Positions 30,766 to 42,133 of a DNA stretch of 64,000 nucleotides are shown in pieces. The stretch comes from Earliella scabrosa (lineage: Eukaryota; Basidiomycota; Agaricomycetes; Polyporales; Polyporaceae). How positions within the stretch are numbered: the stretch's first letter is position 1; each line of letters begins with the position of its first letter. The DNA lies in contig JABYQQ010000003.1 of assembly GCA_022605405.1 (NCBI GenBank), positions 1,612,001 to 1,676,000 on the forward strand. Direction: 5' to 3'. The notes beneath the pieces were generated by a model. That model saw only the letters and a program-made list of their open reading frames with translations. It was not told the origin of the DNA and ran no database searches. Both the position numbers and the translations under genes were made by a program.

Positions 30766-33300
30766 ATGCCTGCCCTCAATCTTGACTCCGCTAAAACGAT
30801 TGCCACAGAATGTACTCGCGTCGCTGACCCCGATGGCGAGTTAGTCGTCTTGCCCAACCGGGACGGCGGGCTCCCGAAAGTTTGGCGTACGAATTCCCAT
30901 GTTCTCCTCGAACACGTTCGGTCCATGGTTCGAAACGTCTATATCGTTCTTATGGACATATCGCCTGGAGCCATGCAGACCGCCTATGACTTCGCGGACG
31001 GCGTGGTCCTTCCCGATGGGACTCGTTCAGCTGTGGATCTTGCCGGTCAGTAGTTTTATCTTATTTGCTTCCTTGACTGATCAAGGAATAGGTTGGCTGC
31101 GTCTCGGTCCGGGGGATGCATTGTTCGCGAGGGACAAGTATGGCACCGGCAAAGCAGAAGACGATATCGCGCAGGTGTGGATCGCACCCCAGTTAGTACA
31201 GTCTATATGATCACTCGGCCAGGCGACTGATCCTGTCGTAGAGAATGTTTGAGCGCGGATCAACTGGAGGCGTTGAAGGTGGCTCAGGCTGCACTGATCG
31301 GCGAACCAGCGGAAATTTCGCCCGAAAAGGCCAAGTGGGACGGTTCGAAGTATACTGGAGGGATAGCCTTTGAGCGCAGTCGATACGCAGTCTCTGTCGA
31401 AGAAAATTCCCGCACGTACACTCTCGCGCAGTCGTATCAAGTACAGCGGAACATTACCGGTCCCTGCGTTGGTTCCAAAGTTCAAGGGCAGCCATCATCG
31501 CATCAATTATTGCGCCATCAGATCATAAAGGCGAGTATCCCCCATTTAACAATGAATGTTACCTGACCAATCATAGGCTGCCGCCCCCGTCGGTATACGT
31601 GCTCTGGAATTCGGGCCCAGGCATATTTCCGAAGCACTACGTCTGCAAGCCGACCTCGTGTCTTTACCGCGCGTCGGCTGTGTCAACAACTATGCCTTCC
31701 CGACGATGCAGCTCAATATCGCATCCGCGCGTCATGCAGACGAAGTTACCCGTTCGTACATTTTTCTCAACATCGCAAGTTTGCATAACTTATTCTCTCT
31801 CAGAAGAAGCATTTAAATCAGATCTGGGACAGTTCGCTGGCAAACATATCGATGCACGCGACTCACCTGGCGGAGTCACCACAATGATCACATTGCATAA
31901 GCTCGAGCCCGATGAAGATCCCGGGTTCTTCATGATTGCTGGATTGGGAGTAGCAATAGGTAGTCGATTTCCACTTTATCCTTCTTTCCACGGACTGCTT
32001 CATCACGGTAGTAATTATTGTTCGCAGAACAAGGCGGTCTAGGAATGACATGCTTCTCTGGCCTTCTCCATCACGGCGGCTTCCCGCCTACATCAGCTCC
32101 AGGCAAAGAGCCGTCCCCGAAGAGTGTGCGATTCGTGGTCGTGCTGTACCCATCGCAAGCGGCAATCGAAGGCGCCTCCATTCTCACCTTCGCCAAAAGT
32201 TCGCCGACCAAATTGTTCAATCTGACCCCTGAGATGCTTCATCCGCTGTCAGTGTTACAAACTTCACAATGGGAGAGGTGGCTGATGCTCGCACACAGGC
32301 ACGATAATCACGCGCCTCTTCACACATCGGCTAATTGGCTCGTCGATGGAGCGTGGTTATCTGATCGTGCTGGTTATCTTCAGACAGTTTATCAAGGAAT
32401 GGCCGCAACGCTGGAATACTTCGCGAGACAAGTTCCTCGTGACCTCGGGTTTGCCATCGATCATACCCGACTGCGCGACGCCTTCTCCTTGAAGGACGAG
32501 TCTGGGTCATCCATCAACCCTCGCGAATGGACATTGCACCCCAGTTGCAATCCCTCTCAAACGAAAATTCGATCCGTAGCAGCAACCGCATGGGAGACGC
32601 ACAAATCGCGCATGTCCAAGTTCATACCTTTGATGGCTATAACCGAAACGCGAGCCAATCCGGTATCCAAGCGTCTGTGCTTCTTCAATACGGTCTCAGT
32701 TCCCAATATCTGATTTTGCTTGTGAAGGTGTCACAAAAAAGCGGAAGCGTATTGAAGCACCATCTGATGCTGACAATGAAGATGAAACCGAAGATGAAGA
32801 CGAGAGAGACCCCGACGGTTCGTTTGTGCTCGACGTTACCTCTTCATTGCACTCAGGCAGGCTTCTACAGTCGGTCCCCCTATCAAGCGAACACGTCGAA
32901 GTAAAAAGACCGCAGTCGCCGACGGCCGCAGCCAACCGGCAAAGAGGAAGAAGAAACCCTCGCCACGTCGAAAACATCGAGAGGTGCCCAGACCCTCCAA
33001 GAGTCGTACGTAAAAATGACGACGCCCCGCTAGATTCCTGTTGATGTTTGATTTGGTAGAATTAATGTCGCATGTTCAACTGCCCTCGCTTGCTGAGATC
33101 AAACGCCAACGCGTGATGACTGCGAGAAGTGAACTTGACGGTCGAGGTCTCTCGTCAAGTGAACAATTTCGCACACAACATGTTTGGCGGTCTTTGTCAC
33201 ATCGTTAGTGTTACCAACGAATCGTCGTGAAATAATATTCATCTCATTTACGTAGTTGGTCATGATGCGTCTGACTCTGATGAAGATGAGGATACTAGTC
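30766..33300 (+). CDS. TET/JBP-like 2-oxoglutarate Fe(II) dioxygenase
   Basis: Exons are 30766-31045, 31092-31191, 31242-31530, 31577-31751, 31804-31959, 32028-32662, 32700-32817, 32871-33005, 33060-33203 and 33257 onward, with every phase in agreement. The intron at 31531 uses a GC donor (AAG|gcgagt...atcatag). The core reads AGKHIDARDSPGGVTTMI (HxD pair), EDPGFFMIAGLGVAI and CFSGLLHHGGFPPTSAPG (distal His), the signature I associate with the TET/JBP 5-methylcytosine or thymine oxygenase family expanded in basidiomycetes. Downstream come nuclear-type tails: TKKRKRIEAPSDADNEDETE and KRTRRSKKTA...KRKKKPSPRRKHRE. The likely activity is oxidation of modified bases in DNA. The start codon is uncertain (ATG 30766 or upstream). 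Near 33300 one base appears missing relative to the next coding block. Confidence 0.7.
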
Positions 33301-36300
33301 CGCGCGGCAGTTGGAACAGTTTACAAACCATCGTCACGAACGCTTTCGTCCCAATCCAATCCGCCTCCACCATAAATCAACATTCGACAGAATCTGCAGT
33401 GGGCCAGCTGGAGTCAGAACACGCCGAAAGTTCCCACTCAGCTACTTCAGCCAACCACGAATCATTCATCAACGGACTGTCTTTGGCATCCATTCAGAAT
33501 CATCTCCATCGACTCACACGTCTCACTCAGAAAGTCGAACGCAGTGGGCTGGACGTCGTCGCGACCAGCGAAGAGTCAGTCACGCGATTCGTGCAACTCT
33601 ACACGGTTCACAACCGTTTCGATCGAGACTTTCTGCGCTCCCTATCTCGCATGTGGAATAGTCTGGAAACTCGGTTTTCTATCCTGGATCTCCTGGATTT
33701 GCAGATTGCATTCGAGCGGCGACGGTTGATGTTGACCAATGCCGCAGGCTGGTTTTGGTTGACGGGGGATTGTACGGCGGAGGCTCGACGGTATATCATT
33801 CAGTTAACTGCCCATGAAGAAGAAGCCGAGCCCCCCCATGAAGAAGAGACGGAGTCCCCCTGCACTTGGCTGTATGAGTTGACAAAAACGATATTCGAGC
33901 TACGGACGAAGAATCTCAGCGGAAATGTTCGCCCCAGTCAATTCTTCGATCTATGGGAAGATGAAGATTTTGTGGTTGACATACCGCGAGACCCTCGCAC
34001 TTCGGATCAGTCGGACAGTGACTGGATCTTGACGCATGTTGTGCGGACCATCCGTGTGTGGTTGCGCTTTCCTACGAACACCCGTCCATCAGGAAACGCT
34101 GATTTCTCCGGGCGGAGCGCGCCATCTCCGCGGCTCCGTCGCCCTCCGGCTAGATTAGATGCCTCCGCTAGGCGCCTGATAGAGAAGCGTGTCTCCGTCC
34201 AGAGAGCCTGTCTCTATCTGGGTCGTCCGTCTCTACGGGAGGTACCTGCTCCTGTAGACTTGACCGGCTTCGTGTAGTTGTGATGATATGGGTTCATGGT
34301 CGTGTCTGGATGAAACTGGGTGCTGCTAGGCATCACAGCTATCGAGTTTCAATGACGTGCCAGTGGACCACGGGCACCCGGGTCACAGGCTACAGCTATG
34401 AGTACTTACCAGTGGTATTTCCTTGTACTACCCGTGAATTACGGGTGGCACATGGAGCTACTTTTATAACAGTGCTCGAGATGGGTGCTCGTCTAGAACA
34501 TATCTCATTGTCAGTATGTGTCGGCCGACGGCGGGGCACTCCAGAATAGACGCCCTATCAAGGCTTGCAGAGCCGGGCCCCTCCTGTAAGTACACAGTCC
34601 GGTCCTCAGAGATGTTGAACAGTCTGAGTAGCGCAGCTATCTCTATCAGAATTAGTTAGTAATAGAGTACAGTCATGAATCACCGTTGTACTTGTCAGAA
34701 CTTGTACTAGCCTGAGGTCATCGGCCCCAACAAATTACTGGAGCCGTTCTCCATGGATTCTAGTTGCTCTAGGACTCAGATTACGACTGAAATGATAAGT
34801 GAATACGTTATGAAGCCAGCCCACGCCCCTGATGTGCCTCCGCACTGTGACGGAGACAAGGCCCTCCGCATAGAGACGGATAGAGACAGCAGTCTCTGGA
34901 TAGAGACACGGTCTCTGCCGAGCGCTAGGCGGAGATTTCAATCTCCGCATAATGGGGGGGCCTCTCCATCACTCCATCACTCCGCTTAGGTCTGTGTAGT
35001 CGGGATAGCTAGCTCGGCGTTTCCTGATGTCTGTTGGCAGCGTTCTTCGTCGGACATTTACTATCCACTTTCCACAACCCCGACCTTCTACTCTTACCCG
35101 TGGTATGGCGACACCACCAAGATATCAAGGCGAGATTGCTCGGTAATCGAGGCGGTCGTCACGAGTCCCTGACCCTCCGAATGTTGGAACCATTCATTAA
35201 CGCCATTCACCATCATCCTCTCTCTCGCTATGGTAGCGCAGAGTCTGCCGCGTTACGAGACATTTCTTCGCTGGTGGCCCGCTGTTGTCCCCACCTTCGG
35301 TCGATGACATTGGAGCTCGTTCGTTGCCTTGATCTCAACCGGCCCGATCGCCTACATCCCCCCGAGATACAACTACCGTTGGCTCGGTCCCGAGGATCGC
35401 AAAGCGCAAATGCCTCGAATACCCTCGATGGACTCATACAGTGTGTCCGCGAACTACTTCCCATGGTGCAAGACGGACACGTTCATGCGCTACCAAACCC
35501 GACGAAACTGCAAAAACTCGTGGCCTCTCGCCCCGACTTCTACTGTCCCTTCCGCGAACTAGCACCCTCCCGACAACTATTCTGTAGTCCTTCTGGACCA
35601 TTTCACTCAGATAACTCAGATAAGCCTGGGGCGTTTGCCAGTTGGATACTGTGTCGTCTCGCACTCTTCGAATCCGCCAAACTCCAAATTGACACTATCT
35701 GCTTCTTCTCCACCATCGAAGCATGGAACGAGTTCGTCAAATCCTGCGGATACGATGGATCCATGCAGTCAGCCCGTCAGATTGTGAACATTGCATGCTA
35801 TGGAACTCCCCAGGTGCAACGCACACAGGTCGTATCTCAAGCGGAACCTTACTTCGCGGCAGAGTCGAAGTGGCGCGAACTTTTAGCCTCTCACAGTGCG
35901 CCAAGGCGGATCCCGTTCACGACATGCTTCGAATGGTTGCAAATGACAAGACGCGACAACGTTCGTGAAGGTCGATCTCCCGTGCGCTGCCTACCGCATG
36001 TTGGAAAGTTGGTAGCCTACCTTTTGACAGCTGATCTCGTGTACGCCGGCAAAGTGGCCGCTCCGTCGGTGAAGGAGGTGGGACGCGTGGTGGCCATGAA
36101 CTCGTTGGGGTCGTTGAAAGGTTTAGTAGCATGTGGACAATTGCAGGATGATAAGGCGTCACCCGAGCAGGTCATTGAAGCTTTCACGAAGGTTTACGAT
36201 ACATTAGCCAACGAGTTCGCAGACGTCAAGGATATCATTCGCTTTGATGCAATCATGGTAGAACATTTGTTGTGTAAATATCAGAGGCTACTACACCGTA

Positions 36301-36308
36301 GAGTATGA
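33260..36308 (+). pseudogene. C-terminal coding block of the dioxygenase gene, split by frameshift and insertion
   Basis: Frames at about 33300-34100 (…SLASIQNHLHRLTRL, RDFLRSLSRMWNSL, TNAAGWFWLTGDC) and 35034-36308 (AFFVGHLLSTFHNPDL, CCPHLRSMTLELVRCLDL, ...YQRLLHRRV) are both long, protein-like and intron-poor. They read as one protein continuing from the dioxygenase. Two breaks exist: an apparent one-base loss near 33300 next to an acidic ASDSDEDED segment, and about 0.9 kb of unrelated repetitive DNA at about 34105-34988 containing stops. A long unusual intron cannot be excluded. The last residues are encoded up to TGA 36306-36308. No domain is recognised in this part. Confidence 0.5.
34105..34988. 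mobile_element. Insertion with inverted-repeat-like, CTCCG-rich ends
   Basis: The left end is dense in CTCCG and GTCTCTA words (CTCCGCTAGGCGCC, GTGTCTCCGTCCAG, CCGTCTCTACGGG). The right end carries the complementary words (GGCGGAGATT, GGATAGAGACACGG, GACGGAGACAAGG). The similarity is only approximate, as in an old foldback or MITE insertion. Coding on either side reads as one protein. No ORF of its own is supported, and no target duplication was identified. Confidence 0.45.
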
Positions 36309-36328
36309 CCAATTGTAACTCAGAATAT

Positions 36329-38125
36329 TTACTCCATGTCATGCATGCGCACATCGGACTGGTCATCGATTCGCATACGCTTCATAGCACCTTCCGGCAC
36401 GGCCTCGCTAGTCACCGAAGAGTTGTGACCAAGTGCGACCACATTCGAGCGTCCTCCGTCGCCACCTTTCTCGCTATACCCGACCTTACGTTTGACTTTC
36501 TTGAGAGGCGAAGCCGATTTGGCCATGAGCGTCTGGATCATACGGGCGTTGTAGTCCTATGAGGGCATTAACGCAAAGGATATGCAGCACAACATGTCGT
36601 GACATACCAGTTCCACTTGACGCTCTAGCAAACACACGGCTCGTAACTTCGGCAAGAATACATACTCTTGATGACCGAGACGCACGGCTGAAAACCCGAC
36701 CTGAACTTCTACCAATCCTGCCAACGGGAGTCGATCAGGGGTGATGCGTGCGTACGTTCTAGTGCGATCAATATCAGCCCGACATAACCCTAAGACGTGA
36801 CGAACTGACTTGGTGCCGTCACCCTGAAGGCGTTGCTCCCAGTACTCCACGACGTTATCTTGCAAATGGACTTCTCCCCGGAGCAAGGGACGTAGGACGT
36901 TCAGTGGATCGATCACACTCTCTAGGTCGACGGCCTCTTCTTCCCCAGCGTCTTTGCGGGATGTCAAGATTCTGTTCGCGAAGTGTAGCACCAGATCGTC
37001 GCTGTCCCGACGAGTTTGCCATGGACGTAATTTGTTTCCCGTACGAGCTACCTCTGCTTCGAACATTTGATAGATGACGAGCAGCCCTTTCACCGCAGAT
37101 TCGAACTGCGCAATACCCACGCCCGACAGCGTAATGGATTGCTTCAGATCAATCAAGCGATTGGGGTTGCGGGGAATACTTCGACGACAACTCTCATGAA
37201 ACAATGCGCCCACTACGTCGATGGAATACTCACCTTTGCGTGCGCACCGGCGGTAATTTGCTTTCCACCATGTATCCTTGTACTCGTAGGATGACTTCCT
37301 CCGGTTGTTGACCCGCCCCGTCTCCTTGATACACCAGTGTAAGCAGTTTCCCCCCCCCTGCGACCAGGATTTGAGCGCAACCCGCAAGTACCGAAGGCTA
37401 TATATCGGCGTAAAAACGACACAACGGAAGAGATGGATTCGGAAGGCTTACATCTTCCATTGCGCACAGTTGCCAATACGAGTGAGTTTCTCGCCCAGCC
37501 GATGCGAACTTTGACTCAAGCAGCTTCTCTATCATGTTCTTAAGCGATTTGATTTTTGGGCCATTCGTGAGTACTCACGGTATTTCTCTCGCTCGTCTCG
37601 CAACTGTCGGAGAAGCGACATGGCGCCGTGCGAGAAGCAAAGTCTACACGATCTATGGGTGGGCGGTCCCTCGGCTCTTCGAGCAGTCTGGTAGTCAAAC
37701 AGGCTTATGAAACATGCGTCATGCGGCTCGACCGGGCAACGATCAGACCATGCGTCATCTTCGACCGGTTCCTGAATGTCAAGCAAGAACCGACCTTCTC
37801 GAAGGATTGCGTATCCCTCAAAAACACTACTGGAACTTTTATTCGCTCTCGAAGACGACATACGAACTTTTGTCTGTGAAACACGATGTAAGGATTGCAA
37901 TGTAAGATAGACGTAGAGGATCCTGGCCTAAGTCGATACCTGTTGGAAGTTCGTGACAATCGGCGAAAGTTCGCCGAAGAATACATCGCGATGCGCATCA
38001 ACTAATTCGCGGCCGACCATGATTCCGACCGCGTGCCTTAAATTGTTATCAGATGTTCTGTCAAAGACACTCCTGTACGCAGAAGCATTTGGAATGCAGT
38101 CATACGCTGCTAGTTCGAACGACAT
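36329..38125 (-). CDS. Cys/His-rich hypothetical protein, 511 aa, five exons
   Basis: Exons are 38125-37940, 37873-37579, 37528-37452, 37357-36608 and 36556-36329. The introns (gtatcg...ttcacag, gtgagt...gatag, gtaagc...gtcgcag, gtatgt...tcatag) all agree in phase, and the total is 1536 nt. The N-terminal part has FELAAYDCIPNASAY, a Cys cluster RSCRLCFSHG, and a helix DEREKYQKLLESKFASAG. The centre has CLHWCIKETGRVNNRRKSSY, YRRCARKG and FHESCRRS, consistent with a zinc site. The C-terminal half is helical (VLHFANRILTSRKDAG) and ends with a basic patch KKVKRKVGYSEK and RMRIDD. It probably acts in the nucleus. It is convergent with the preceding coding block, with a 20-bp gap between the two stops. 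I do not recognise the family. Confidence 0.7.
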
Positions 38126-38423
38126 TACGCATAGTTATGCTTGTGTAGCAGAAAGGCCATCGAGTTCTGTCGTGCGGAGAGATAGTTCGATAGTCAGGAC
38201 AAAAGTTCATTGAAGAAGCTCGGTTGGCGAAGTTTATCCGGGTAGACAATCAGAATGATCATGATATCGGACGACTATCATCCGCGGCTGCCAAGAGCTC
38301 TAGGCCATGGAATTTGCAAAACTCACAACATAAAAGTTCGACGGGTCAACGAAGAGTTCGCCATTCCGTTCCCCTTGCCCTCGCGTTTCTGGTCCTCAGT
38401 TGCTTCCGCCCGTGTAACGTTCC

Positions 38424-41400
38424 ATGGCTCCTCGCAAGAAAACCCCGTAAGCAGATCGACTTTGATCATATTCCTTAACATTCATGCCGGTGGTCTGTAG
38501 TGCGAAGGAGAAAGCTGCGCCTACCCCGCGTGGACGCAAGACAACTGCGAAAGCAGCGGAAAGGTTCGGAGGTGCTTTCTCGCGATACATTATACGCTCA
38601 CTGACCCATTGCATACAGTGCATCTACCGCCAAGGCTGCGCCGAGTCGTGGTCGTCGGGGCAAGCAACCCCCCAAGACGTGGGTGTGCTTCGAGTTATGT
38701 GATGTGGTGTGGAACTGATACGTGCTATTCCTCAGACCTTCTGTTGTCGACGACGAGGCTGAGGAAGGAGAGGAGTCAGATCCGCCGGAGGCGACCGAGT
38801 GGGAGACGTTCGAGGAGCGCACGGCTGTCAACACTTCGTAAGTCTTCTTCCGTTGCCGTCTATCATCCACCTCTGATGTCCCATTATGAAGATCGCCTGA
38901 GGCGTCTGAAGAGGAGGATGAGCTTATGAGGTACGTCGGCTATAACCTCATGGGTAGCTGGTACTTCGTTCGAAGTCATGCATCGTAGCGAGTATGAAGC
39001 CAATACAACTCGGACGCCGAAGAAAAGGTGTGTCGCCTGTTCAACATATCACTTGTCCACTATGTTTACGATGTGGTCTCAAGTAATAGTCGTGCCGCAC
39101 GCAAGCCCGCGTCTACACCCAAGACCCCATCGCCTACGTAAGTCCATTCCATCTTGTGTTCATGCTGTCTGGGTGACACCTGTCGGTCATTCAGGAAGAA
39201 GGAGACTACCAGACGCACTGCTGCTACGCCGGGCAAACGCGCTAAAGTGTACGTGGGGTCATAGGTGCTCCTTACCTACTGTCGTCGCTGATGATATTAT
39301 ACTTTCCAGCCCTTCTGATGAGGAACCTGAGGCTGTAACCGACGAAGAGTCTCCCAAGAAGAAGAGTCGTGTAAGGTACGTGCACAACGGTGGTATCCTT
39401 TCATGGTGCCTGCTTAACGACGTTACAGATCGCCATCTCTGGAGATCATTGAACGTCCTACGACCGTCGGTCGGTCTCGCAGCGGGTACGTGGTTGTCAT
39501 CGGCCAATGTACTTGACTACACACGCTTACATGGATTGGATAGTACTGTCGGTGCTACGGTTAAGGCATCCAAGTCCTCACCTAACGTGATTGTGACTGC
39601 GACGGGCAAGTTCAAACCCGTGGAGCCTAGTAGCAAGCCCAAGCCTACTCCACGCAAGCCGAGCGCCGCACAAGCCCCTCTCAAGAAAGTCAAAGCCAAA
39701 GCCCCTGAGTACGTTGGCATCGTGTTCTAGCTTTACAATCTTTGACGTTGCGCTCAGCTCAGCTGATGCGTTTTTCATGCATAGCACGGACGACGAAGAA
39801 AAGTAATTGTTCATACAACTAATGGTAACTCTTGTACTTAGATAAATTTGTACGTAGAGCTGCCAAGCAAACCAAAATATTCTACGCTGAGCGGGACAAT
39901 ACTATGGACGATCTGAGGAATGCGTACGTCATTTGCATTACTGAAGCTATCATCGCTCATGATTGCTGATGTCTGTGGTCAGGATTTCCGATATCGAGCA
40001 TGGCGATGACAACGAGGGGGCTCTAGCGGAGATAGAACACGACGCTCTAAAGTTCGTGATGATTCCCCAGTTATTGATACGTCATACTGATCTTTGGTTG
40101 GCGGTTTGACAGCTTCTCCAACGACGATATGTGGGTGGACGTTCCAAAGCTACAGTCAGATGACGTTACGATGGACGACGCCAACGCCTCCGACGCTGAA
40201 GAAGGTCGAGCTCTCTCACCCGAGGTACCTTCTACACCCGTGCTTGCCCCGAAAGATCGTACCGTCTCAGTGCCTGCCACCCCGATGGTGTTGACGACCC
40301 CACGGGCTGCTTCACCACCGCCCGATCCGTTGGCGCACCTCTACGATCCCCTTCTGGCACCCAAGTTAGCTCATGCCCCTCGTGGACGGTACGTGTGGTT
40401 TTTCAACTGGTTCCTGCCATGCTCCTCCTGATGATCTTTACAGGATGTGTGAACTTCACTACACACCCAACAAACTTCACTGCGTCAGATTCTCAGAGGG
40501 TATAGTCCGTTCATCGCAGTACAGGCTTCATCAGGGGTATGCATAATCTGCTTGTACACGTGATGCCATGCTCATCCGATGTCTATGCCTCAGCGCGATC
40601 ACCGGCCTGGTCGAGGACGCGGGAGATCGCATCTTCGTCATGAACCCCTCTCGCGCGGATCCCAAGCACGTCGTCGCACACAGCTTCGGCGGAAGCAAGA
40701 GCAAGGTCATCGCGATTCCCGGCAACAGCGGTCCCAAGCGTGCCATCTTGACGACCCTTGGCATCGTTCGAGGTTCGAATGTGCTGTATCCGGTGCCCTT
40801 CAGTAACTCCAGCAGCAAGCTCATCAAGCAACTCGCCATGATTCCAATCAAGGGCGAGTGGGAGCGCGCAGGGAACTTCTTGGGCACCGCATTTCGCCTC
40901 GCGAAGCTACAAGTCAACACGTTTGGGTCGACGTCTGTCCCGCCTCTGACGTTTCGAACTTTCCCCGGAGAACCCGCATCTGACTTTGGTGTGTAAAGTT
41001 CGTCTGCGTGGCTTCCCATTGCTGACGAACATTTGCCCAGTTGACGACGATGTCGAAGGCTTAGACGTCTCAGATCGCGAAGAGGGCTCGTCATCTCAGA
41101 TCAAATCTGGGCCTGCTCGCAGCTACATCGACATGCGCGATCGGACGACCTGGGGGCATGACGACACAAGTGAGCGACCGACGAAGTGTTTGGGAACACA
41201 TTCATCCTTACTGACGTTATTGCTCTAGTTCCCCTCTGGGATGGACGTCACTGGTTCCGAGCGGGCAAGCTTGTCAGCGACGGGCGATTCTCCTACGACG
41301 CGATCTACCGCCTCCCTCGCCTTGACGAGGAGCTCGAGCCTGGCGACCTGGCGTTGGTCTTCTACAGCGCGTCGACCTACTCCATCGAGAAGGACAAGCG

Positions 41401-41473
41401 ACAGACTACTGCCTCCGAAGGGCTCAGCCTGAACTTGTATGGTGCCATGCTTGTGGCGCGTAAGTCTCGGTAA
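38424..41473 (+). CDS. Lys/Arg-rich chromatin-like protein built from uniform-phase mini-exons
   Basis: Starts MAPRKKTP|gtaagc at 38424. Successive exons of about 40-150 nt encode AKEKAAPTPRGRKTTAKAAE, STAKAAPSRGRRGKQPPK, an acidic SVVDDEAEEGEESDPPEA, SPEASEEEDELM, further TPKK/AARKPASTPKT and SKPKPTPRKPSAAQAP stretches, and SNDDMWVDVPKLQSDD. At least eleven consecutive junctions are phase 2. The 3' part is globular: AITGLVEDAGDRIFVMNP, SKVIAIPGNSGPKRAIL, then VPLWDGRHWFRAGKLVSDG and LEPGDLALVFYSASTYSI. The N-terminal half resembles histone-tail or HMG-type low-complexity sequence. The C-terminal part is a conserved-looking unknown domain that I associate with transposon-linked gene families of mushrooms. 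The end is uncertain: TAA at 41471-41473, or a further donor (GCGC|gtaagt) just before. Confidence 0.6.
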
Positions 41474-42133
41474 CTTGTGCGAATATCTGCCTCTCTTCTT
41501 CTCTCGTAATGTGCACGCTTCCAATTCATCCCCTGTCTATTGCCGTACCGTCGTTATCACCCCCCTGGACGTTTCAACACGTCATAATTGTTCACCTGAC
41601 CTTCGTTCATTTCAACATGCACTTGTTAAATTCGTCGTCGCTCCTTCATCCCGTTCGTGTACGCAGCTTCAACTCAGGCGTGCATCAGAAGCCTTTCATT
41701 TGCATACGTATCTCAACACGTCACGTAGCATCCGTGATTTCATGGTACTATACCCATCGCTACACTCACACCGTCAGCGCAACCTGACGCCGTGGAGGTT
41801 CAACCCTGACCACGTTATCCCACTGGTGCAATAGTTCGTATTGAAAGCGTCGATGTACATCCGTCCAATGATATACGACTCTATTGAACTGCCCATCCCT
41901 GCTGCGAACATTCTGCTGCCCATTATTATCGAACTTTTGAACACACAGACCAGTGGGACTGGCAAAAGTTCGACGCACGCCTTGATACCCGCTCAAAGTG
42001 CTCATAATCGCACCGCGCCGTGGAATAGTCACGTGATCCCGAGTCATGTGACCGTATGTTGAACTTGCAAGCGACGAACTGTGCGGTTCTTCCACCAAGT
42101 TAATACCTCCCAACCCACCACGCACACAACAAA
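41474..42133. other. Upstream flank of the Helitron; no supported gene
   Basis: Pyrimidine-rich sequence follows the preceding gene. If the donor at 41460 is real, a last exon could begin after the acceptor TACGCAG at about 41667. The 5' terminus of the Helitron is expected here but was not pinned down. Short frames on both strands lack support. Confidence 0.35.
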
